The translations under genes and the position numbers were made by a program. The notes under the pieces were generated by a model. The model did no database searches and was not told where the DNA came from. It was given only the letters and a program-made list of their open reading frames with translations. This document shows positions 9,901 through 17,224 of a stretch of 32,763 nt of DNA, piece after piece; within the stretch, counting starts at the first letter, position 1, and each line of letters starts with the position of its first letter. The stretch is from NCBI GenBank assembly GCA_937891465.1, contig CALAHF010000028.1:1-32763 (forward strand), read 5' to 3'. Origin of the DNA: an uncultured Verrucomicrobiales bacterium (GTDB lineage: Bacteria > Verrucomicrobiota > Verrucomicrobiia > Verrucomicrobiales > DEV007).

Positions 9901-10703
9901 AAATAATCCGGACGCCCCACCTCGGAATATTCGAACCGGTTTCCCTCCCCGCGATCTTCGTTCAGCTTGAAATACCGCTGCCACTTTTCATCGACCATAA
10001 ACACCCCGTTGCGCTCGATAATTTTAATCGGCTCTTCCGGACGCCCGTTTTCGCGATAAAGCTGGTGCGTCAAAACATATAAATCGAGGTCTCCATCGCG
10101 GTCATAATCCGCAAACGCCGGCATGACACATCCATCAATCAAATCAACACCCCACTCTTTCGCCTTATTCTCAAAACCCAACTTCCCGCGTTTTCCGTCG
10201 GTGATCAGCGTGTTCATAAACAGCTGATTTTCCCGATCGTAATTGCAGATATAAATGTCGAGATCACCGTCGTTATCGACGTCCACCATCGCAGCACCAA
10301 TTCCCCAATCCAATTCCTCGCCTGCTACGCCCATTTCCACTGCGACATTATCGAATTCGAGGCCATTGCCGTCCGGCTTTCCAAGCAACAGCGAATTGCC
10401 TCGCGCACCACTCGCCGCGAAAACATCGAGCTTTCCATCTAGATTGATGTCTCCGATCGCAATTCCGCCGCAAGCCGAGCTCGAGTGGTAAACGCGAACC
10501 AGCGGGTGATTTTCATCGATCGGATTGAAATGCTCAATTCCAGTCGTTTTTGGCGAAAGAAGCTCGAAAAGCGGACCATTAGCATTTGGTGATCCAGCTG
10601 CGAGCGGCTCTTTTACCAGGCCTTCCTGAGCACTCGAAAACGTGATCGAAATGCAGAGTAATGTGGCGATGAATAGGGGGCGAAATTTAAAAAACGAGAT
10701 CAT
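6951..10703 (-). CDS. Secreted FG-GAP/VCBS repeat protein with two ASPIC/UnbV domains
   Basis: 1250 aa from ATG at 10703, chosen over an upstream start at 10802 because it opens a good signal peptide (MISFFKFRPLFIATLLCISI, cleavage near SSAQ) and the upstream stretch holds an intergenic repeat unit. Fourteen calcium-type DxDxDGxxD motifs are visible. Seven (residues about 85-524) precede ASPIC/UnbV domain 1 (about 557-627); seven more (about 691-1138) precede ASPIC/UnbV domain 2 (about 1173-1245). The whole is thus a tandem duplication of an integrin-like propeller plus ASPIC module. Such proteins are abundant in Planctomycetes and Verrucomicrobia and are thought to be surface-associated; no enzymatic role is established. 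It ends 13 nt from the SDR stop, convergent. Confidence 0.9.
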   Translation of the reverse strand: MISFFKFRPLFIATLLCISITFSSAQEGLVKEPLAAGSPNANGPLFELLSPKTTGIEHFNPIDENHPLVRVYHSSSACGGIAIGDINLDGKLDVFAASGARGNSLLLGKPDGNGLEFDNVAVEMGVAGEELDWGIGAAMVDVDNDGDLDIYICNYDRENQLFMNTLITDGKRGKLGFENKAKEWGVDLIDGCVMPAFADYDRDGDLDLYVLTHQLYRENGRPEEPIKIIERNGVFMVDEKWQRYFKLNEDRGEGNRFEYSEVGRPDYFFRNDGDKFTDVAEEAGISRGRHWGNSATWWDFNHDGWPDLYVGNDFKSPDYMYRNNGDGTFAEVSKEQLRHSTWFSMGAVQTDLNNDGWTDFVVADMLPSSHYMQKASMGSMGARQHDLEYVDGARQLMRNAVHINTGADQFMEGAWLTGLATTEWTWAIRSQDFDNDGLMDVFFTNGIPRQFNHSDLPNLEHADLVGRSHWSHYKDTPMRREQNQIYHNEGDLNFKEVGRKWGVDHIGISYGASTADFDGDGRLELLVANLEDPLSFYHNRGAGGNRAVFDLVGTRSNKFGIGATVTVKAGSESYVRQLYPSGGYLDGDDTIVHFGLGGATAMDSVKIEWPSGHEQKFENLASNHRYIITEPSGVGVRSTPVKSRAPKNPMFTESKALSGFKHSELEFDDFVRQILLPFKMSQLGPGQAWGDVDGDGDPDFYLGGAGGQPGQLFLNDTVSGSTDVEMKPQPVVAFSRDAQFEDMGVLFFDCDGDGDLDLYVASGGTETVPNGPALRDRLYLNDGKGDFERAPETMTPDFRESSSVVTAADYDHDGDLDLFVGSRTIPGQYPVTPKSILLQNEGWRFTAAAETAAPELAEIGMVTSAIWSDVDSDGWSDLLVTLDWGTVKLFRNREGKLELASDEETGFVGKTGWYNGISGGDIDGDGDMDFVVTNLGTNTQYQASTEMPRMIFYSDIEGNGKYNIIEAMFETTQSGEKIPFPFRGKSCSTEAIPGLANKFTTYDQFAKATLPEVYPVQKLEKSLHYTATNFKNLVMINDGEGNFSTLPLPHITEVSMAFGVVLSDVDLDGKVDCYLVQNFYTPQPETGEFDCGLSMLLRGTGDSANPFTPVWPKESGLFVPGDAKSVTAVDVNLDGKNDYVIGQNDDEPKIFLNETKNKDTHPLRIRLKGKAGNPRGIGARVSVAGPGIPTQTAEIYAGGGYLSQGNTDLIFAMPNSMNEKEIVVKIRWPEGGDSQIEAKGKSRFLSLSRE

Positions 10704-10790
10704 TGCGTAAGTTATTGTCGCGGGCGTGACAAAAGAGGGGCAGAAATATACCAGATATTTACGAATTCGTCGATGGCGGGATACAAAACT

Positions 10791-10869
10791 TTCACGATCC
10801 AATAGGGCCTCTTTGTTATAGCGTCACGAACCAACAGGGTTCGTTCGACGAATCAACAAGATTAGATCG
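10791..10869 (+). repeat. Dispersed intergenic repeat, locus 2 (three units)
   Basis: Units lie at 10791-10808 (TTCACGATCCAATAGGGC), 10823-10840 (GTCACGAACCAACAGGGT) and about 10845-10869 (TCGACGAATCAACAAGAT, ending GATCG). The middle unit forms a 7-bp hairpin: ACGAACC (10826-10832), loop AACAG, GGTTCGT (10838-10844). It sits between the UnbV gene start and the PQQ gene stop. Confidence 0.6.
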
Positions 10870-10885
10870 AAAAACTCGATTTTTC

Positions 10886-12481
10886 CTACTTCCCCGCGAG
10901 CCGGAAACAAATAGCCTCTTCGCCATTTCGAACCAGCAAATACCGGCCTGCCAACGTCGGGGTATTCCATGTCATCGCAGTCAATACGGTATCGATTCGG
11001 GCCGTTTCTTCAAATTGTTCTGGATTCGTAGCCGCAACGACGAGATCACCGGGTTCTTCGGCCTGTATTAAAATCTGATCGCCTACGAGCAAATTTTGGC
11101 CAAACCCATATTTTTCACCTCGCCACTGCTGATCACCCGTTTCCAGATCAATGCAGGCAAGCCGCCCTTCGTTCAGCCCGTAGGCAAATCCATCATGCAC
11201 AACCGGCGACGAAAATTTTGTTTTGAGTTTCGTCGATTTCCAAACCGGCTCGACTGACCATTCGCCTTCGTTGCTTCGAATTTGAAGCAAGTGAGTCCCC
11301 ATATTATAACTCGCGCTGACGAGGATTCGATCGTTCTCAACAAGAATAGGCTGGCAAACCTTCGGATTTTCTCGAGGCCATTCGAAACGCCACAATTCCA
11401 CGCCCGTATCAGGCTCATGCCCGGTTAAATCACGCCCATTGACACTGACAATCTGTCGCTGCCCCGCGATTTCGAGAAGGCGCGGCGAGCTGTAACTGGC
11501 GCCGTGGCCTTCGTATTCCCAAGCCGGCTCGCCACTATCGACTTTATACGCCAGCAACGTTGGCCCGTTTTTTTCAGCAGCGGTTACCACAACCAATCCA
11601 AGATCTGGAATCACCAGCGGGGCTGAACTTTTGCCCCATTTTGGCAAGGGAGCACTGAATTCGGCCAAGGTGTCGCGCATCCATTTTTGCGTTCCAGTTT
11701 CCAAATCGAGACAATTCAGAACACCAGTGGATCCGAGCGAATACACGTTTTTTTCATGGATCGTCGGCGTTGCGCGCGGACCTTCTCCGCCCATCACCGC
11801 CATCACTTTATCATCTTCTCCAACGGCGCTTGTGAAACGGGTGCCTTCGTCGTTGTGAGTCCAAAGCCGAATGCCCGTTCCCAAATCGTAACAGGTCACC
11901 AATTCATCCTCACCCAACTGCTCCTGGGTAATCGCCCGGTTGCCAACGACCGCAAATCCTGACCACCCATCGCCAATCGGCTGACGCCATAACTCTTCCG
12001 GCGGATTTTTTTCAAAGTCGAGCGAAACCGCCGCGTCTGGAAAATGATTGTCTCGGTTCGGGCCACCAAATTGAGCGGAATCAATCTCCGCAGCAACCGC
12101 CCCTACTTTACCCGACGCTGCCGCCGTGGCTTGAAATGCTTTTTTCGGAGCCGTGTCACCAGCAAATCTGAATCGGTATTTCGGAAACGAACCGCCACCG
12201 GACGAACCGGCATATTCGAAAAGTCCGAAGAAAACAAAGCCAGCAGCAACCGCGCCTAGAAATCCATAGACGCTCCATAATATTCGTTTTGCGGCACGTG
12301 CTTTTCCAAAAACGGCATACCAAACCAGAAACATCAACAGGGCCAAAACCGGAGCAAAAATGATCCACCAATAGCGAAACCAGGCGTCACTTGCCAATTG
12401 CTGCCAAATCATCACGGGCGCGAACCCAAGAATGGCAAGGAGTGTGATGATTTTGAGAAACTTCCAAACAAGCTGTTTCAT
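10886..12481 (-). CDS. Membrane-anchored PQQ-like beta-propeller protein
   Basis: 531 aa from ATG at 12481; an upstream in-frame start at 12562 would overlap the divergent sulfatase start region and adds no sensible sequence. Three hydrophobic segments lie near residues 8-30, 38-60 and 68-92, followed by a soluble domain of PQQ/quinoprotein-like blades (tryptophan-docking style repeats such as GVLNCLDLETGTQKW, LLAYKVDSGEPAWEYEG and LACIDLETGDQQWRG). No dehydrogenase active-site Cys-Cys pair is evident, so it is a structural or binding propeller like BamB or outer-membrane PQQ-repeat proteins rather than a methanol dehydrogenase. It ends with TAG, showing TAG is an ordinary stop in this genome. 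It is divergent from the sulfatase with 83 nt between starts. Confidence 0.87.
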   Translation of the reverse strand: MKQLVWKFLKIITLLAILGFAPVMIWQQLASDAWFRYWWIIFAPVLALLMFLVWYAVFGKARAAKRILWSVYGFLGAVAAGFVFFGLFEYAGSSGGGSFPKYRFRFAGDTAPKKAFQATAAASGKVGAVAAEIDSAQFGGPNRDNHFPDAAVSLDFEKNPPEELWRQPIGDGWSGFAVVGNRAITQEQLGEDELVTCYDLGTGIRLWTHNDEGTRFTSAVGEDDKVMAVMGGEGPRATPTIHEKNVYSLGSTGVLNCLDLETGTQKWMRDTLAEFSAPLPKWGKSSAPLVIPDLGLVVVTAAEKNGPTLLAYKVDSGEPAWEYEGHGASYSSPRLLEIAGQRQIVSVNGRDLTGHEPDTGVELWRFEWPRENPKVCQPILVENDRILVSASYNMGTHLLQIRSNEGEWSVEPVWKSTKLKTKFSSPVVHDGFAYGLNEGRLACIDLETGDQQWRGEKYGFGQNLLVGDQILIQAEEPGDLVVAATNPEQFEETARIDTVLTAMTWNTPTLAGRYLLVRNGEEAICFRLAGK

Positions 12482-12564
12482 CGTGTATTTCAGGAGCCGC
12501 AATCCGTACGCGCCAAAGTGAAATCTTGACGCGACGGGCCGGAATGCGGAACGATAACTCAATC

Positions 12565-14082
12565 ATGAGAAATTCAATCTTCTATCTCGCCAGTTTTTTT
12601 GCGATTGGGCTGGCGACGGGCTTCGCTGCTGAAAAGAACGTCATTTTTATCATCGCAGATGACGAATCGCCGACGCTGGGTTGTTACGGAGACCCGATTG
12701 CGAAGACTCCTGCGATTGATGCAATCGCGGCGGATGGAACGCTTTTCCGAAGTGCATTTGCGACAACGGCGAGCTGTTCGGCAAGTCGGTCAGTGGTGAT
12801 GTCAGGGCTTCATAATCACCTGAATGGCCAATACGGGCACGCGCATTCGTTTCATAAATTTTCGAGTTTTCACAATGTAATCAGTTATAGCCTGCCTCGC
12901 GTAATGGCTGAGGAAGGCTATCGCACCGGTCATATTGGGAAATATCACGTCGCGCCGGAAGAGGTTTTTCACTACGAAACTTACATGAAAGCCAATAGCC
13001 GGAATCCTGTGGAGATGGCAAATACGGCGAAAGAATTCATCACGGCGGACAGCGAAAAACCATTCCTGCTTTATTTTGGAACGAGCGATCCGCATCGTGG
13101 TGGCGGGAAAGATCAGACGGCGGAAAGTGAGCTGAAACCCGACCTTTTTGGCAACAAACCAAATAAGCAATCGCATGAGGGCGTCGAGGAAGTTTTCTAC
13201 AAATTAGACGAAGTCGTGATTCCGCATTTTCTCTCTGACACGCAGGAAACTCGCGAAGAACTGGTTCAGTATTACCAGAGCATTTCCCGGGTTGATCAGG
13301 GAATCGCCGAGCTCGTAAAAATTCTCAAAGAGGCCGATCTTTACGACAAAACGATGATCATTTTCACAGCAGATCACGGCATGGCATTTGCGGGTGGAAA
13401 GACAACCGTTTACGAGGGTGGGCTTCGCGTCCCGTTCGTTGTCCGGAATCCATATGAGGAAAATCGCGGGATTGAGCACGAAGCGATGATCTCACACGTC
13501 GATATTACGCCGTCCATTTTGGACTTCGCGGGTGGGCTTGATCACAAAACGAATCAGCCGAAGAAAATGGTGGATGCGAAGAAATACTGGAAGGAAAAGG
13601 AATACGCGAACAAAGAAAACCTCGGGCCGCGCGGTGGCATCAAACAATATCACGGCAAAAGTTGGCTGCCGATTTTGGGCACGCCGGACGCCGAGCACTG
13701 GAACGAAATTTTCGCGTCTCACACGTTCCACGAAATCCAAATGTATTACCCGATGCGGGTTATTCGGGACAAAGAATACAAGCTGATCTGGAATATCGCA
13801 CACGGCTTGCCTTACCCGTTTGCGTCCGATTTGTGGGCCGCGAGTAGTTTTCAGGCTCAGTTTCAGAAATCGCTCGATGCGCCTTATGGCCAAAAATCTG
13901 TCGGCGAATACATCAATCGTCCGAAGTTTGAGTTTTTCAAAATCGGCGACGATCCGGTGGAGGCGAACAACCTTGCGAACGATCCTGCCTACGCTGAAAA
14001 ACTTGACGAGTATCAGAAAAAGCTGAAGGCGATGCAGAAGAAGATGAACGATCCGTGGATCACGAAATGGGAATACGAGTAA
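12565..14082 (+). CDS. Secreted sulfatase, heparan N-sulfatase (SGSH)-like
   Basis: 505 aa from ATG at 12565 (signal peptide MRNSIFYLASFFAIGLATGF, then AAEKN). The S1 sulfatase fold is shown by metal Asp32-Asp33 in FIIADDESP, the formylglycine motif CSASR (Cys71-Arg75, with Ala in place of the usual Pro), GHIGKYHVAPE, SDPHRGGG, and FTADHGMAFAGGKTTVYEGG. The overall pattern (GLHNHLNGQYGHAH, SRVDQGIAELVKIL) is closest to N-sulfoglucosamine sulfohydrolases of subfamily S1_8. It would remove sulfate from a sulfated glycan in the periplasm after the Cys is converted to formylglycine. The msrA gene starts 34 nt downstream. Confidence 0.9.
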   Translation: MRNSIFYLASFFAIGLATGFAAEKNVIFIIADDESPTLGCYGDPIAKTPAIDAIAADGTLFRSAFATTASCSASRSVVMSGLHNHLNGQYGHAHSFHKFSSFHNVISYSLPRVMAEEGYRTGHIGKYHVAPEEVFHYETYMKANSRNPVEMANTAKEFITADSEKPFLLYFGTSDPHRGGGKDQTAESELKPDLFGNKPNKQSHEGVEEVFYKLDEVVIPHFLSDTQETREELVQYYQSISRVDQGIAELVKILKEADLYDKTMIIFTADHGMAFAGGKTTVYEGGLRVPFVVRNPYEENRGIEHEAMISHVDITPSILDFAGGLDHKTNQPKKMVDAKKYWKEKEYANKENLGPRGGIKQYHGKSWLPILGTPDAEHWNEIFASHTFHEIQMYYPMRVIRDKEYKLIWNIAHGLPYPFASDLWAASSFQAQFQKSLDAPYGQKSVGEYINRPKFEFFKIGDDPVEANNLANDPAYAEKLDEYQKKLKAMQKKMNDPWITKWEYE

Positions 14083-14116
14083 GCCACTCTCGCCGCTCAC
14101 GTCGTATCTATTGATT

Positions 14117-14839
14117 ATGAATAACCTTTTTAAAACCGAGCAGGAGTTTCTCGCGCTCGAAGACGACATTGTTTCTGCCACGGAACTTCCCGCAGATGCG
14201 ACCGCCTCGAAGATTGCCTATGAAACGGCCACCTTTGGCATGGGATGATTTTGGGGACCTGACTCCCAGTTTGGGAGTATCGACGGCGTTCTACGGACTC
14301 GGGCGGGCTACTGCGGCGGCACGAAAAAATCGCCGACGTATCGCAGCATGGGCGATCATACCGAAGCATTTTCGGTCGATTTTGATCCCACCGCGTTAAG
14401 CTACGAAGACCTGCTTTCCATTTTTTGGAGCGGTCATCGCGCGACAACGAATCATCACAGCTCGCAGTATATGAACGCTGTCTTTTATCGGAACGATGCC
14501 CAAAAAGCACTCGCCGAAAGCACTCGTGATGCCGCTGCTGCTGAACTTGGGATTGATCCGGAGAAAGTCGCGACGCACTTGCTACCAATCGGCGATTTCA
14601 CCTATGCGGAAGAGTATCACCAAAAATATTACCTGACGCAACGCCCCGAAATTCGCGACTTTTTGAGCAGCGTTTATCCCGAAGGAAAGCAACTCGCCGA
14701 CTCCACTGCGGCGACATTGCTGAACGCCTATTTGGGAACGGGCATGGCGAAGAATTGGTCTGCATTTGCAGATGCGCTGCCGACTTTTGGATTGCCGGAA
14801 TCGCTTGAAAAACGGATTCGGCAAGCGGTGATTAGTTGA
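14117..14839 (+). CDS. msrA: Peptide methionine sulfoxide reductase MsrA, putative selenoprotein (TGA = Sec44)
   Basis: The frame opens at ATG 14117 and runs to TGA at 14839, with a single internal TGA at 14246-14248; 240 residues if it is read as selenocysteine. The internal TGA falls exactly on the catalytic Cys of the MsrA signature: ATFGMG-U-FWGPD (U44) replaces the family's GCFWG. Downstream family features are intact in the same frame: RTRAGYCGG (Cys66, probable resolving Cys and the only Cys in the protein), SPTYRSMGDHTEAF (Glu83 catalytic region), SYEDLLSIFWSGH, SQYMNAVFY and AEEYHQKYYL. A hairpin 13 nt after the TGA has bacterial SECIS geometry. MsrA reduces methionine-S-sulfoxide; Sec usually raises its rate. 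The last 50 residues are a C-terminal extension. The gene lies 34 nt after the sulfatase and may be co-transcribed. The alternative is a nonsense allele of a Cys-type MsrA, but no other damage is seen. Confidence 0.82.
14246..14248 (+). other. Putative selenocysteine codon (TGA) in msrA
   Basis: In-frame TGA at codon 44 of msrA, at the position of the catalytic Cys in the GCFWG motif. Family-conserved sequence continues without a break on both sides. Confidence 0.8.
14262..14278 (+). promoter_or_regulatory. Putative bacterial SECIS hairpin
   Basis: Perfect 6-bp stem ACTCCC (14262-14267) and GGGAGT (14273-14278) with the 5-nt loop AGTTT. The apical loop starts 19 nt after the TGA and has G at its second position. 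These values agree with the published bacterial SECIS model as I recall it (short upper stem, loop 16-37 nt from UGA, G in the first two loop bases). SelB would bind this hairpin. It lies inside the coding frame. Confidence 0.65.
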
Positions 14840-14854
14840 TGCTTTCCGAACCAC

Positions 14855-15929
14855 TCACTGGTTCCAAAAGTCGTGCATGAATTCCGCCGACGGAATTTCG
14901 ACTGGACGAACAATCCGAAATCCAAGCCATACGGCTTCCGGAAGCCACCAGATCGAATCGGTTTCTTCCCATGGAATAGAAATCGAAGAGTTAGCAACTT
15001 CGCGATTGGCACTCCGCAATTGATCTGCGGTATCATACTAGGATCCACCACGCATTACTCGCGGGAATCGTTCGCTCGGCCATACAACGGGATCCGTGAA
15101 ACGGCGTCCTGTATCAAATCGCTTTTGATAAAGATCCGGATAGTAGCGATCACAAACCCATTCAAAAACGTTTCCATGCATATCGTAGAGGCCCCAAGGA
15201 TTTGGTTTTTTCGTGCCGATTTTGGCGTAAGTGACCCGAGTTTGATCGGGATCCAAAATCGCAAAATCCGCTAGCTCGACTTCGTCACAGGAATAAAGCC
15301 CGGTTGATCCTGCGCGGCAGGCATACCCCCATTCCACTTCAGTTGTAAGTCGATAAAAATGAACAGCTTGAGCCGATAACCACTGACAGAATTTCTTAGC
15401 CCCAAACTGCGTCATTCGAACGGCTGGATATTCATCTGAAAATCCCATTCCCAAATCCAAACTTCCCCCATCCGGAACCCACATTTGAGAGGGAGCTGAA
15501 ATCAATTCGTGAAGTTCAAGATCCCGCTACTTCTTCTCGCCATCTATATTTGAATCGTAATTCTCGCGCACATCGCGCCAGAAGGCACTGTATTGGATCC
15601 AGTTCACTTCGTATTTCCCCATCCAAAAATCTCCTACCCTCACCTGATGTTGCGAACCTTCATCAGCATCTCGATCAGGCTCTTCCGGTGGACTCCCCAT
15701 CAAGAATTCCCCGCCTTCGATAAAGACCATCTCATACTCAGCATCTCTTGCCTCTGGGATTGTGCTCGTATAATTATTCAGAATCTGACCTTTCGGAGCC
15801 TCCCGAATTTTTTTCAAAAATCATTAGGCTGATTTCTTTCTCAGTCCGCTTTCCGTTTCCGTCTTTACCGATAAAAGTCAGCATCAGAATCCCGATCATG
15901 ATGGCGAGGCAAATCAAAATAATTTTCAT
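14855..15929 (-). pseudogene. SUMF1-domain protein, decayed tandem copy (one frameshift, two amber stops)
   Basis: A second SUMF1 (formylglycine-generating-enzyme-like) gene lies directly after the intact copy; its ATG (15929) overlaps that gene's TGA as ATGA. It starts with a signal peptide (MKIILICLAIMIGILMLTFI). An extra base in a run of seven A (15808-15814) then shifts the frame. The body aligns with the intact paralog throughout (FLMGS, FWMGKYEV, FCQWLSAQ, YACRAGSTG, PWGLYDMHGNVFEWV). It carries in-frame TAG at 15527-15529 and again at 15038-15040. The second TAG replaces the Trp of RGGSW, a single G-to-A change from TGG. After it the frame stays open and homologous (YDTADQLRSANR, then VWLGFRIV) to a TGA at 14855. 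TAG ends the neighbouring PQQ and NHL genes normally, so decay is more likely than recoding. Confidence 0.88.
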
Positions 15930-17134
15930 GGATTCGCTTCTACTGGAATTTTGTAAATGGGATCATCCCAATTCGGCAGAACATCGGTATCCTTGTAGTG
16001 CATGTTTCCGGAATTCCACATCTCAAACATGTCTTCCTCCGAAGGGATTTCGTCGGAGCGTACGAGACGAAATCCTAGCCATTGAGCGTCGGTGAGATAC
16101 CAAATTGATTTGGGCAACTGCGGATCCTGAATCTGCCAGGAAGTATCGGAAAAAATCCGTCTAGCCGAACGACATTCGTAAGCTGGATCATACCAAGATC
16201 CCCCGCGCGCCACTCTCGGATATCGCTGGGTCGGCCGCACCCACGGATCATCTATCGGCTCGGTAGCCCCTGAACGCTCCTCATAAGCTCTCGCATCGTA
16301 GCCGTCCATGGTCCATTCCATGACGTTTCCGTGCATGTCGTAGAGCCCCCACTGATTGGGTTTTCGGGAACCCATCTTGACATAACCGTCACGAATCTGT
16401 TCAGGATCAATAACCGCGTAGTCTTCAATTTCATCCGGCGGACAACTGAATGCGCCAGTGGTTCCAGCACGGCAGGCGTATTCCCATTCGGCTTCGGTGG
16501 GGAGTCTGTAAAAATCACCCGTCTGCATGGAAAGCCACTGGCAGTATTTACTGGCAGCATGATGCGTCATACAGATGGCGGGAAATCGACGCCCTATACC
16601 CATTCCAAAACTCATTTCCATGTAGGGCGTCGAAGGAGATGAAGTCCAATCGACCAGTCGCCCCAAATTTTGTTTAGTATCACGATAACCGTTCGGATGC
16701 CGAGAGACATTCGTGATCATGTAAGGTTGGTATTCCGCCCATGAAACCTCGAATTTCCCCATCCAAAATGGACTGACTCGAACCTTGTGCTGCGGTCCTT
16801 CATCTTCAAAGCGATCCGGCTCGTTTTCATCGCTTCCCATCAAAAATGTTCCGCCATCGATCGCGATCATTTCAAAATCGACGCCCGTTTCTGGAATCGT
16901 TCCGGTATACCCCTTGAACGCGGCGGCCTCGTTTTTTGCCTTTTTCGCGAGAATGGCTTCGCGAATTTTGCGGATCATCTCGCGCTCATTCAACTCCACC
17001 GACGGAATAAGTCCCCCTCGAAAACGCCAGTTATACAAGAGGGCTGCATCCTCTGTTTTCGCAGTCTGATTTTCAGTTTCGCCTTCACACCCAAGAAGGG
17101 CGAATGCGAATAAAATGGCACTCCAATTTCTCAT
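15926..17134 (-). CDS. SUMF1/formylglycine-generating-enzyme-like domain lipoprotein
   Basis: 402 aa. Lipoprotein signal with lipobox FALLGC (Cys16), a linker, then a SUMF1 domain from about residue 85: FEMIAIDGGTFLMGSDENEP, HKVRVSPFWMGKFEVSW, YCQWLS, YRLPTEAEWEYACRAGTTG, NQWGLYDMHGNVMEW, RYPRVARGGSWYDPAYECRSARR, and AQWLGFRLVR. The family includes sulfatase-activating FGE, ergothioneine synthase EgtB and many uncharacterised members. Only one Cys (Cys321) is present where true FGE has a CxxxxC pair, so it is probably not the maturase for the two Cys-type sulfatases in this window; a binding or structural role is equally possible. It is followed by a decayed copy with an ATGA overlap. Confidence 0.88.
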   Translation of the reverse strand: MRNWSAILFAFALLGCEGETENQTAKTEDAALLYNWRFRGGLIPSVELNEREMIRKIREAILAKKAKNEAAAFKGYTGTIPETGVDFEMIAIDGGTFLMGSDENEPDRFEDEGPQHKVRVSPFWMGKFEVSWAEYQPYMITNVSRHPNGYRDTKQNLGRLVDWTSSPSTPYMEMSFGMGIGRRFPAICMTHHAASKYCQWLSMQTGDFYRLPTEAEWEYACRAGTTGAFSCPPDEIEDYAVIDPEQIRDGYVKMGSRKPNQWGLYDMHGNVMEWTMDGYDARAYEERSGATEPIDDPWVRPTQRYPRVARGGSWYDPAYECRSARRIFSDTSWQIQDPQLPKSIWYLTDAQWLGFRLVRSDEIPSEEDMFEMWNSGNMHYKDTDVLPNWDDPIYKIPVEANP

Positions 17135-17224
17135 TAGCAGAGTTTCATCCTAATGATCAGGGCTGAAAGAAACACCCCACGAAAGTGCTGGCGCTATCGA
17201 TGTGGCGCTCGGGCGAAAACGGGA

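Noticed and set aside
10704-10802. N-terminal extension of the UnbV protein
   Set aside because: It precedes a clear signal peptide, and one repeat unit overlaps its start; the ATG at 10703 is better.
15038-15817. TAG might be recoded as an amino acid in the SUMF1 copy
   Set aside because: TAG ends the PQQ-propeller and NHL genes normally, the gene also has a frameshift, and an intact copy lies next to it.
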